Assembly: GCA_013368375.1 (NCBI GenBank)
Contig: JAACJP010000041.1
Coordinates: 124,001 to 188,000 of the forward strand
Direction: 5' to 3'
Length of the DNA stretch: 64,000 bases
DNA from: Tricholomella constricta
Lineage: Eukaryota; Basidiomycota; Agaricomycetes; Agaricales; Lyophyllaceae
Below, in pieces: positions 54,719 to 64,000 of this stretch. The notes beneath the pieces were generated by a model, which saw only the letters and a program-made list of their open reading frames with translations, did not search any database and had not been told where the DNA came from. Each line of letters opens with the position of its first letter. Position 1 is the stretch's first letter. The position numbers and the translations under genes are program-made.

Positions 54719-55397
54719 CTAATGTCGAGTACACTTACTACGACAGAGAGTTCAAGCGAGAGCTCTACACAGACTCTGAGTTGTCTCCCCCGGCCGGATT
54801 GATGACGGACAAAAGAGTATTCGGCATGCCCGCGCCCGCCGGAGAGTATTGGACCGTGGACGAGCAGCATCAGATGAAGTCGTCAAGATGGGTTTACTTT
54901 TCCCGAGATTGCGAGCGTTCTGACGCAGGAAGGATTGCGGAGCCACCCAAGGCGGAGCAGTTACCCAACTGCGTCGACGATACGAGCGACTTGGCTGCCG
55001 AGGCCGCGCCGACTGCCACGGACGATTCTTCTCTGGCTGCGCTTAGCGAAGAGGTAGACGTCCTAACCGAGGAGCAGCAAGAAGGCGAGGCTCAACACAT
55101 CGCGAACGAGACTCTCGACTTCCTAACGAGTGTCGTCAGACCCCGGCTAGAGGACGACGATGATTCGCCGATATCTCTTGGTTCAGAGTCGTCTCGAGCC
55201 CCTTCCCCCATGAACCTAGACCCTGCACCTTTCGTCTCGGATAACGCTTCCTTAGTGGAGATGCGACCCGCGGACGCACCGGATGAGTTTGCTATGGAGG
55301 TAGAGGAGTCTGCAGGGACGGAATCAACTCCCACTGTCCTCGACCCCCCCTATTTGCGTTCCGCCGCATTCTCCCTTGCTACGCCGTTGAAGATAGT
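54719..55397 (+). pseudogene. RT4 third ORF, segment 2 of 3 (between RT5 and RT6)
   Basis: Continues codon 445 after RT5 removal (QVGKSRQ-P-NVEYTYYDREF). It contains a short conserved-looking block (DKRVFGMPAPAGEYW), then a long acidic, probably disordered region (LSEEVDVLTEEQQEGEAQ, RPRLEDDDDSPISLGS, EFAMEVEESAGT), and SAAFSLATPLKIV at the RT6 insertion point. No stop occurs in 679 nt. The RT6 duplication ATAGT is at 55393-55397. Confidence 0.7.
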
Positions 55398-55631
55398 TGT
55401 AACGACGGCGCGTTACAATACGTCTATATTGAGACGCGACCTGTTTGGCATTACCTTTTGGTAATGCACGACCATCTTTGTTATGCGTATATAAATGTCC
55501 TGTACAGTTTATGCTTAGATAATCCTTTGCACCTTCACCCTGTACACGTACTTAGCAGAATCCCACAGATTGGTCTAGCTTAACGTGTCTGGTGTCTCGC
55601 AATGATCCCCCAACCCCGTACAACCGTTACA
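55398..55631 (+). repeat. RT6 5' LTR (234 bp)
   Basis: TGTAACGACG...CCGTTACA. TATATAAA lies at 55488-55495. A hairpin upstream of it spans 55448-55467. Confidence 0.96.
55448..55467 (+). promoter_or_regulatory. LTR hairpin upstream of the RT6 TATA box
   Basis: Arms GCATTACC and GGTAATGC with a TTTT loop; also at 63143-63162. The related LTR at 18834 has a hairpin in the same place with other arm sequences (18907-18928), so pairing is kept while bases change. Confidence 0.6.
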
Positions 55632-55745
55632 CTTTTTTAAGCTACCCAGCTTTGCTATCTGCTTAACTGCTCTCTATCTTCGACGTCGACTCGCTTATCA
55701 GCGCCATCACCATCACCACAACCCTGAAACGAAGATCTATCTGCG

Positions 55746-58700
55746 ATGGATCCAAACCGAGCGCCACCGAGCGCTACCAGCTCTGAAAACACACCAACGA
55801 TACAATCTATCGTCGATCTGCCAGTACCGCGACCTCCTATAGCCTATGTGCCGCCTCAACGTCGTTCGGACGAAGTCGGGCAAGGTGTAGCAGCAGCAGA
55901 GGGACCAACAGCGGTAAGTAGCCTGGAGCTACTATCAATGCACGCCACAGAGCGCCCAGCCGCAAGGTTAGGCACTCTGGGGGTCGAAACTGCTGAAGAT
56001 GCAAGTCTTAGACATGCATCGGACGATGGCCCCGTACGATTGGCTCTGCAACAAGCGTACGCCGCGTACGCCGCCTCCCCGGCCCCCACTGCTGTGCCAC
56101 AGTCTTCGGTACAAGCCCCGGTACACGCCAACATGGATAACCAGTCGGTTACGAGTGCGTACCTTCGACGACGGGCGTTATTGCCTGTCAGCTCGACGGC
56201 AGAATCGGACAACGGGACCCTGAACATCTTCAGGTTCTCGCCCCTCCTCAAGCGCCAGGTTCACCTCTACTGGTCAGAATACCAGTCGATGGTCCCAGAC
56301 GCTAGTCGACGTACTCAGATGAATGAGAACGCGCTAGGCTCCGCCTACGTACACTGTGCGATCATGGACACGGAGCCTGATACGAACAGTATCGAATTCG
56401 TAAAGCTAGTTATCGAAGGCATTCGCTTCGAAATAGATAACTATTCTATGGCCACTGTCTTGGAAGCATCGAGGTCTTCGACACCGAAAGCTCCGCAAGC
56501 AACAGTAGGAACAACACAAGCAGCCGACAGCATCGGCCCTGTGCTCACCACGCCTGTAAAAATCGAGGATCGTGTGGATGAAACACACGACGGCGTCAAA
56601 CCGATTGAGGAAAGGCCTGCGCCTGCTCAAACACTACGGTTCATGACTGAGACATCACCGCCTGTGATACAAGTCCCTGGGAATGCATCCCGTCGATACC
56701 CAATGGCAGACTCGTGGGCAGACAGAGTCGCTCTCCAGCGCGAGCGGGATCGAGACTTGCAGCAACAGGGTCATTCGGTTTACGATGACCAGGGAGTGAT
56801 CTTTATCGGACGTCAGCCCGTCGACCAAATGAAGAGCATTTATTTCGAGTCGATTGGACAACCTCACGAACAGGATAATAATGTGCAGAGTGCCCCCTAC
56901 GATGGGCACCTGCAGGGACGTGATCAACAGCAAACGTTTGCTAGAGATCGACCTCCTCATGAGACTCCCGTAGTTCGTACGCATTTTACCAATGCTCGTG
57001 GACGCGGTAGGGGAATGAGGGTCGTGAACCCTATATCCCGAAACCCAGGTAGATCAAGTGAAACCCCTGGGCGTGGGTTCTCGATGCCTCCGCAAGTGCG
57101 GTCAACTTCCCGAAACCCTGGAGTCGCTGAAGCCGTGGAACAACACCGAGATTCTATGCATGTACGCTTGAAAGCGCTACTAGAAGAACAACTCGGTACA
57201 CGCCTGCAACTTCCCGAGGGTAGTAAATTGAGGCGATCAGACGCGTCCAAAACTATAACTCAATACGCTGGAGGAACCAAGTTTAGCGACCTTGAAAGGT
57301 GGCTAACGGACGTGTGCGTTCATTTAGCCGCATGCCAGTATGGTGGCGACGAACGCGACCGTGAACGCGTGCTCGTTGTACCAGAGTTTCTCAGAGGAGA
57401 AGCTAAGACATGGTACCAGCGCCACGTCGTTCATGTAAATCGTCGTCAACGCCATTGGACGTTTGAAGACGTCATTCTTGGATTGTATGATCGCTTTGTA
57501 CAGCCGTCAACAATGCAGGACGCACGAGAGGACTTCTACGATGCTACTTATAATGAGAGCATCGGAGTTCAAGGGTTTTATGACGAGCTCATGGACCACG
57601 CACAAAATATGGCTGTGTTCCCAGATGAATACACCGTGCGTGATACCTTCCTGGAAGGTATACCCAAAGATATGCTCGTCGCCCTAATAAAGGAAGGTGG
57701 ATTGTCACCTGAGATAAATACAGTCGATGAGTTTGTCTCCGAGGCGAAGGCGTATGAGTCTGCCTCTAAGACAGCTGTGCACTACCTTGCTCGAAACTCA
57801 CGCCGTCGTTCGCGCCGGAATCCCGAAGTAACATCTTCGAGGCCCCGCGGAGGTGGGCAAATCGGTACCACTTTCATTCGCAAGTCTGCCTTAGCAGGAG
57901 GACTACACGCGAGAGTGGTGGCTACGCCACTGCGTGGACGAGGAGGAAAGGTGGGAGTGCAAGCACGCCCCGACCCGAACTCGGGTGCGCCACCCAATAG
58001 ACAGTTGGAACGCCCCCAACTGCATTCATCTCCGACACCGAATCCGTCACCAGCGGCAGATGTCATCTGCTACAAATGCGGAAAGAAAGGTCATTACTCG
58101 AGAGAATGTAAACAGAAACCGTACCCCGTGCGTGCTCAGATACGAGCAGCTCGGACCGCAGTTGATGAAGAGGACGATGATTCGGAAATGGATCAGGAGA
58201 ATGAGGCTGATGACGAGAGTGGACATACCTCTGCTAATGAAGCGGATAATCCACCTGAGTCGTTGGTAGACAGCGACAGCGATGAACTCATTGAGGTCGA
58301 TGTCTATGATAATGACTACTACTCCCGAGACAGCGAGACTGAAGTCCTGAGGGCGATAACGGAATTACCGTTGGATGAAACTCGCCAGGTAAAGATGCGC
58401 AAAGTACATCTTCGCGCATCGAAAGTAGCTAAGGCTCGCCCAGTGCATAAGCGCGACAACAAGGAGTGTCTGGCCACATATGTCAATGTAGGCGGACATG
58501 ACACGTGGACGCTATGGGACTCGGGTAGTACAACTACGGGCGTAACCCCGGCATTCTCCCAGGTAGCGGGACTGCGCGTGTATCCGTTGGATGCACCGAT
58601 AACGCTGCAATTGGGAACGATTGGAAGTCGCTCGACAGTGAACTTTGGGTCTGATGCGTTAGTTAAAACACACGGATCTGAAGAAATGCTGTATGTCGAT

Positions 58701-59050
58701 ATAGCAAACTTTGACCGATATGATATGATTATCGGTACACCGTTTATGCGAAAGCATGGAGTTATCCTTGATTTCGCGACGAATACAGTTGTGGTCAACG
58801 GTGTATCAACCGAAGCCACGAAGGTAGACCTCCGGGATACTGATGGACGGCTGCGCCGCTATCGTACCACGGATAAACCCCGGGATTGACTCCCACGAGT
58901 CACAGTAGAAGACGTTCCGGAGGAAGAGGTGCACAAAATGCATAGTCTTCCATCGGACGTGCCATGTCTACTGATGAGCGAGGAAGAGTATATAGATACT
59001 CTTCAGGGGGAGAAAGGGTCAACCGAGTATGAAAAGAAAGCCAAAAACCA
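55746..59050 (+). pseudogene. gag: RT6 Gag-protease, one stop, 3' end deleted
   Basis: 1,047 codons from the ATG at 55746 to TGA at 58887-58889. The N-terminal 450 residues are low in structure, with LQQAYAAYAASPAPTAV-type sequence. The capsid core is around residues 500-670 (RWLTDVCVHLAACQYGGDE, YDRFVQPSTMQDAREDFYD). The CCHC knuckle CYKCGKKGHYSREC is at residue 775, followed by an acidic stretch. Protease: TLWDSGSTTTGV (Asp near residue 925) and DMIIGTPFMRKHGVILDF. After the TGA (probably CGA; D-*-LPRVTVEDVPEEE) the same frame stays open to about 59050, where the deletion junction lies. The stop therefore truncates the linker that would have led into RT. Confidence 0.88.
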
Positions 59051-60148
59051 TCGGACTCCATTGGAACGGACTTTATAGGCCCGTTCCCTGAATCAAAAGG
59101 CTATAATTACCTGTGGGTTATTATGTGCCGCATGACGAGCATGGTGCATTTAATTCCAGTACATACGCGCATGACCGCGTTGGAATTGCCCTGGATATAC
59201 ATGCGCGAGATTGTTCGTCTGCATGGTCTTCCTAGTTCCATCGTGAGCGATAGGGACTCGAAGTTCACCTCCAAATGGTGGCGAGAACTTCACAAGATCC
59301 TTGGATCGAAACTGCTCATGTCCACATCGTTTCATCCTCAAACGGATGGACAGACTGAGCGGGCAAACCGCAGTATCGGACAAATATTCCGTACTGTGGT
59401 GCGCCATGACCAGAAAGACTGGGTCGATCGCGTAGATATGACCGAGTTCGCACTTAATGCGAGTATATCGGAGACAACCAAATACGCGCCATTCGAACTC
59501 AACAGCGGATACATGCCCTCCATGATCAAGGAAATTCGCAGTGATAATGTGATTCCTTGGGGTATTCGCCAGTTCGCAGAACAAGCCCTTTCGAATCTCG
59601 CGGAAGCCCACGATGCTATTATCGAGGCCCGCGTATTCCAAGCGCTGAATGCGAATAAACGCCGGAGTGATGATCCTAAGATTAGCACTGGTGATTTAGT
59701 TTACCTATCTACGAAGAACTTAAATCTTCCAAAGGGTAGAGCATGCAAGTTGTGCCCCAAGTTCGTGGGGCCTTATCGTGTCTTGAAGGCAGAGCCAGAA
59801 ACGTCAAATTATACGTTGGAACTGCCTTCCGCGCTTCAGCAGCGCCGCTTACACGCGAAGTTTCATGTGTCCGTGCTGAGACCGTATTACGCTACGGAGG
59901 ACGCACTGTTCCCGAATCGAGCGCACCCAGAGCCTTACGACTTTGGTGCACCAGACGACCACGAGTGGTTCGTCGAGGAGATTCTGGGACATAGGTGGTC
60001 TGAGGGCGCCATTGAATTTCAAGTTCGATGGTCCCTGGGGGACACTACGTGGGAGCCGCGTGAGCACTGCGAATCCCTGGCAGCTCTCGATAGATACCTC
60101 GAGCTCCAGGGGGTGAAGCGTATATCGCAGCTCGCAAAGCTGCGCTGA
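59051..60148 (+). pseudogene. RT6 integrase core and chromodomain after internal deletion
   Basis: From about 59057 the integrase core is readable (SIGTDFIGPFPESKGYNYLW), in a different frame from gag. Then come IVSDRDSKFTSKWW and HPQTDGQTERANRSIGQ, so the D-D-E triad is present. A DNA-binding C-terminus follows (RACKLCPKFVGPYRVL, RRLHAKFHVSVLRPYY), then the chromodomain FVEEILGHRW...FQVRWSLGDTTWEP. RT, RNase H and the HHCC zinc finger are absent; the region between protease and integrase is only about 170 bp. No start codon precedes the first part; an ATG at 59123 would begin inside the core. Confidence 0.85.
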
Positions 60149-60289
60149 GGTGTGGCATGCAATGTGCGCCACACAGCCACAGCGTGGCTGGACTCGATCA
60201 CTTCGATCGAGTGGAGCTCCGATCGGGGGAGCGAAAAATTTTCTCTCTGCCCCCTTGTGCACTACCACTATCACTAGAAATCGCACCTG

Positions 60290-62938
60290 ATGTCGTCTGG
60301 ACAAGAATCAATGAGTTTTCGAGGAAACTCAAGAGGGGGAGGAACGCGTGGACGCCGCGGTCGCAATAACCGCAGCGCTACGAGTAATTCACCTCGCGTA
60401 CAACATGCACAACAAACTACGCAACCGCAAAACCAAGCACAGTCTCCACTGTCGTTTGGATCGATAGCATACCAGCCAACAATGGTACCGAGCTATCAGC
60501 CGTTCGAAGGACAGAATCCTTCCAACACAGGCGAGACGCCTGCTCCTGGACCCGCCGTTGAGCGCCTGCACGCTCCAATGGATGTCGATGGACATGGAGC
60601 AGGGCAACTCGAGCCTGGACAGCTGCCTGATGCTAAGAACAGAAGCGTCGAGATGGGACGCCCCTCACAACAGCGTGGTGGTAACAAACCACACCGCCCA
60701 AAGGGGGGTGAACGAGCCGTCGAAGAGAAGGAAGGAAATCCCTCGAACTCTCACGGAAATACTCGAGGTACGCATGCTGCGCCACGCAACGCACCACATG
60801 CTAATATGGGAACGAACCCAGACGGTATATTCAACCGCCTCGAGACCGTCGGAGTAGCACCCGACTTTGTAGTCGACTTTATCCATGATGGAATGGCAAG
60901 GGTCGTGATAGGACAACTACTCAACACCATTGACCGCCTTCAACGAGAAGTTGACCAGCAAACTATGGCTAAACGCCACATCACCGAGGAGCTGCAACGC
61001 GCGCTACGTAAGCGCCCCGCATCGCCGAACGCGATGCCTTATACCGACAAGCGTAGTCGGACGCAGGGTCCTCAGACCGCACCCACATCGGTGCAGTCCA
61101 CGGCGCCAGCGCAAGAAATAGGATCTGCGCCCACAAGCGCCGCCAAATTACCTCTAGTGATCCCCACTATTGGGGTACCCTTTCCTCTTGGCGTACCTCC
61201 GCACATTGATGCTGGACGTATTGTACTTACGATACGTCAGGCCTTTGCGGTGCCCGAGCAGATGCCCGTCGACGATGTACGATTGGTCGACGCTAGCTCG
61301 CCTGCCGATGAACCGATGCAAGAGACTGTAGAGCCCTCTACCATCGGTACGCTGAAGGAGGAACCAGCAAGCGAAACCGCCGACGAGCGTAGCTTACGAA
61401 TGAAGCACAACGCCTCAGTCCGCCGCGACCGCCTTGCTGCAGACCGAGAAGCCAACGAACGCTTGAAGTATTACTTCGAGACATTCGTCGGACACATTCC
61501 AGATACTATTGGCGTACTACACATCAATGGTACTCCCGAACGCCACAACGCGTTTGGTGGACTACTTCACCGACGCCTGTACTGGTCACCGTACAGTAAT
61601 ACGGTGTTTGCCTCTCAGAGCGCTAGTCGCGCTCTAGAATACAAACGTGAACACAAAACCGCATTCAATGCGACAGGCTCACCTTTGTACAAGTGTGCAC
61701 CTCGTGGGTTCCCTATGTCCCCTTGAGACATCCGCAATCTGGTTCAGTTCCGTGACGATAACTTCAACATGGATACCGACCGTGTGGAACCCCACTACCT
61801 ACTCTGGGACTTCTATCGTATCGCTTCACGATACGCCGAACCCCAGAGAGACCGGACTATGAAGTTTATCCTTCAACGAGAATACTGCGATCTGGCTCAC
61901 AAACCATCGATACGCGATGACGCTGCGTGGACACGACCTGTGTTACCACCGCCCGCTGGAGTATTGTCCACTTCAGCGCGCAACCCTCGAACCCGAGGTG
62001 CGGGTTTACCCATACCATCGGTATCGCAAGCCCTGGACTTCAACGTGTGGGGACAATATATTGTACACCACGGAAGGCCAGGCCTAGACAACGTATACAG
62101 CGGTCTAGTGATCGACTACAACTTCTCGATCCACTTCCGCACTGTGGTCGGGTACGCCCTTGGTCGCGCCATAAGCCCTACCCGAGCCGCATCTCGTGTC
62201 GCATTCATGCGCCTATACGCCATGATCATTGCTCGACCGAACCTCTATCGAGAAGCCGTGGAATCGTGGAATGCCATTCACCCATTGGATCGCATCCCCG
62301 ACCACTTACCTTCTATGGCAAGCCTTGGTCGCTTAGCTCTTCCTGAGGAGCATGCCGCCAACTTAACCGAAACGGACGTAATCCGTACGCTTTTAGCCAA
62401 TCGACTACCCGTCGCTTGGACTGATCACGCCTATCCCTACGGCCTCCACTACTTGGATGCGCATTATACGGGAACCACAATTGATCGTACACTATACGAC
62501 AATGTGGACGACGACCGACTTGTTCGGCTATGTCGTTACGGGATACCCCCGGCCATTCCTCAATGGGATGGATGGCGACAGCCGACCCGCGATGATATCG
62601 CTAGACTCCACGTACTACTCGACTGCGAGAAAGAGTGAGGACTGGACACTGCGCACGCTCGCGGCCTACACCCTGTAGGATACGACATCACGCCGATGAA
62701 ATTCATCACCGGACGTGACCGCGAAGCTACTGTACTCTACGACGGCGATCTGGTGTTTAACGATACCACTGACCCGCCTGCGCCACCACCTATGGTGGAA
62801 GGTCCTCCGCTCCCAACTATCGAGTCCACTACGTCGCCAGCACCCTCTGCTCCATCTAGTTCATCCGCACCACTGGTCCTTCTACCAGAGGCTAACGCTT
62901 CTGATGACCATGCGATGGATGTAGTCGAGAAGGCTTAA
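60290..62938 (+). pseudogene. RT6 third ORF, in env position, two TGA stops
   Basis: One frame of 883 codons from ATG to TAA, broken by TGA at 61724-61726 (FPMSP-*-DIRNLVQF) and 62636-62638 (DCEKE-*-GLDTAHAR), both readable as former CGA. The N-terminus is Arg/Gly-rich (RGGGTRGRRGRNNRSA), then Gln/Pro-rich and disordered. A helix NTIDRLQREVDQQTMAKRH near residue 220 could be a coiled coil, followed by basic RKRPASPNAMPYTDKRSR. The C-terminal half looks folded (YYFETFVGHIPDTIGVLHI, LLWDFYRIASRYAEP, HFRTVVGYALGRAISP). No signal peptide or membrane span is seen, so it is not a typical Env. The RG-rich start suggests RNA binding. Family unknown to me. Confidence 0.75.
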
Positions 62939-63080
62939 CGACAACGTCGAGTGTACGCCACAGTCATGGTAGTCGTCGAAATACATACGCGATCACTAAT
63001 TGAGCGGGAGTTGTATACTCACGCTTTGTACTTATAATAATAACCATGCACATCCATCTGCTGAGATCATACATTGATCT

Positions 63081-63092
63081 CAAAGGGGGGTG
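63081..63092 (+). other. RT6 polypurine tract
   Basis: CAAAGGGGGGTG directly before the 3' LTR. Confidence 0.75.
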
Positions 63093-63326
63093 TGTAACGA
63101 CGGCGCGTTACAATACGTCTATATTGAGACGCGACCTGTTTGGCATTACCTTTTGGTAATGCACGACCATCTTTGTTATGCGTATATAAATGTCCTGTAC
63201 AGTTTATGCTTAGATAATCCTTTGCACCTTCACCCTGTACACGTACTTAGCAGAATCCCACAGATTGGTCTAGCTTAACGTGTCTGGTGTCTCGCAAGGA
63301 TCCCCCAACCCCGTACAACCGTTACA
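63093..63326 (+). repeat. RT6 3' LTR (234 bp)
   Basis: One visible difference from the 5' LTR; followed by the ATAGT duplication. Confidence 0.96.
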
Positions 63327-63331
63327 ATAGT

Positions 63332-64000
63332 GGACGACGCTGTGAGGGCAGCGGCTCGCGAGCTGCCAGAGGTCCAAATCTTGCACACTCTAGGGACAGC
63401 TACTTCCTTCCGTCGTACCCTGTGGATTGCAGTAGCGATCCCGGAGGGAGCAGCTGTGCTCCGAGAAAAGTTCCCGTTGCCTACCACTCCTCTCGACGCT
63501 CGAGTCGCCCTCTTTCGGGCTACGGGGGAGGACTTTGCTCAAGCTAGCCTCGTCGCCCCACCCTCTCTTGCTACGGGAGCTAACCGAGAGTCCGCTACTT
63601 CAAGGAGTACCGCTTTGCGACGAGACGATGTGGATCCGCACAGAAGGACCGAACGTCGCTCGCTCACGCTGTATTTCCGAGCGCGACATGAGCCGGAGCA
63701 ACCCAGACGAGGGCGCTCTCCCAATCGTCCGCCGAGCATGCGCACAATTACCCCTTGGAGGTCTTCGCCACTCCCCCGTCGCCTCCCTTCCCTGTCTCGG
63801 CAAATGGCTCATATGCGGGTGCCCTCAGGGAGCCCACCCCGAGAAAGTAGCAAAGCAAAGGGAAAGCGACGTGAAGTGCTCCCAAGCCCTGAGCGCTGTC
63901 CGACTCCTCCGCCTCGCGACGCGCCCGGGACCGTTGCGCCATCCCCTCCAACAGTCATGGACCCTATGCTATTGGTCCAGCTGACAAGCCAAACGGTCAT
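63332..64000 (+). pseudogene. RT4 third ORF, segment 3 of 3, runs off the window
   Basis: Continues the frame of 54719-55397 across RT6 (KIV-V-DDAVRAAARELPE). A small folded-looking block follows (EVQILHTLGTATSFRRTLW, REKFPLPTTPLDARVALF). Then comes a long Arg/Pro/Ser-rich region (RRGRSPNRPPSMRT, ESSKAKGKRREVLPSP), which is probably disordered and could bind nucleic acid. No stop occurs in 669 nt. With the other segments at least 893 codons are open. Confidence 0.65.

Larger units (their letters stand above)
55398..63326 (+). mobile_element. RT6, young Ty3/gypsy element lacking RT/RNase H
   Basis: 7,929 bp between two 234-bp LTRs with a single visible difference (GCAATGATC against GCAAGGATC), flanked by a perfect ATAGT duplication (55393-55397, 63327-63331). 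Contents: gag-protease, a junction where RT, RNase H and the integrase zinc domain are missing, integrase core with chromodomain, a third ORF of 883 codons, polypurine tract, LTR. Recent transposition without its own RT means that a complete relative supplied the enzymes. It inserted into the third ORF of RT4. A relative's LTR lies at 536-769. Confidence 0.96.
34692..64000 (+). mobile_element. RT4, giant Ty3/gypsy element, 3' end outside the window
   Basis: Includes a putative 5' LTR, a structured leader, one long gag-pol unit with chromodomain (35526-43317), and a third large ORF from 43689 that is still open at the window end. RT5 and RT6 lie inside this third ORF. Without them and one copy of each duplication, RT4 covers about 11.7 kb within the window, far more than a usual 5-8 kb gypsy element. 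The 3' LTR is not in the window, so the left boundary is a best guess. That the third ORF belongs to RT4 is an inference from position, orientation and the parallel case of RT6. Confidence 0.7.

Noticed and set aside
55632..55650. Self-primer site for RT6
   Set aside because: Only an 8-base match (TTAAGCTA with TAGCTTAA in the LTR) not adjacent to the LTR end and not near the TATA-defined start; too weak to call.
60290..62938. Envelope protein in RT6 because of its position
   Set aside because: No signal peptide, fusion peptide or membrane span could be seen; the N-terminus is RG-rich and basic.

Overview
The window looks like a transposon-dense piece of a mushroom-type basidiomycete genome (Agaricomycetes). 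The clues are Ty3/gypsy elements carrying chromodomains, short GT-AG introns of about 40-70 nt, a TAN1-type gene with eight introns, and a protease/RT lineage (RT3) that I associate with agaricomycete genomes. Only about 8 kb (roughly 9.9-18.2 kb) looks like ordinary host DNA. It holds a bHLH transcription factor, a TAN1/THUMPD1-like tRNA-modification gene and one unrecognised minus-strand locus.

Layout. 1-2.9 kb: hairpin-rich DNA, an RT6-family LTR, a LINE RNase H remnant and a tandem LTR-internal-LTR structure (family LTR-A). 2,914-9,809: RT1, a chromovirus with 473-bp LTRs and target duplication ACTCT. 9.9-18.2 kb: host genes. 18.26-20.8 kb: LINE 3' fragment, then an LTR and gag fragment related to RT6 in its LTR, cut by a solo LTR-A (duplication GTACC). 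21,050-26,135: RT2, with 147-bp LTRs (duplication CTGGA), which splits an unknown ORF running to about 27.6 kb. 28.9-34.1 kb: tandem repeats, a decayed gypsy fragment (RT3) between 186-bp inverted repeats, and a 163-bp minisatellite. 34.7 kb to the window end: RT4, a very long gypsy element with gag-pol and a further large ORF behind pol. That last ORF is cut by two complete younger elements, RT5 (45,022-54,713, minus strand, duplication GCAAC) and RT6 (55,398-63,326, duplication ATAGT). Removing both, with one duplication copy each, leaves it open to the window end.

Main points. RT5 has LTRs that look identical, intact gag and pol linked by a canonical -1 frameshift site, two aspartic protease domains in tandem, and an antisense three-exon gene between pol and the 3' LTR. 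RT6 is almost as young by its LTRs but has lost the whole RT/RNase H region, while keeping a large ORF behind the integrase. RT1, RT2 and RT5 each show an 11-12 nt match between the segment next to the 5' LTR and a predicted transcript start about 26-33 nt after a TATA-like box, which fits Tf1-type self-priming. In the decayed elements nearly all in-frame stops are TGA where related proteins suggest Arg, pointing to CGA-to-TGA change at CpG. RT1 to RT6 and LTR-A are labels used only in this annotation.
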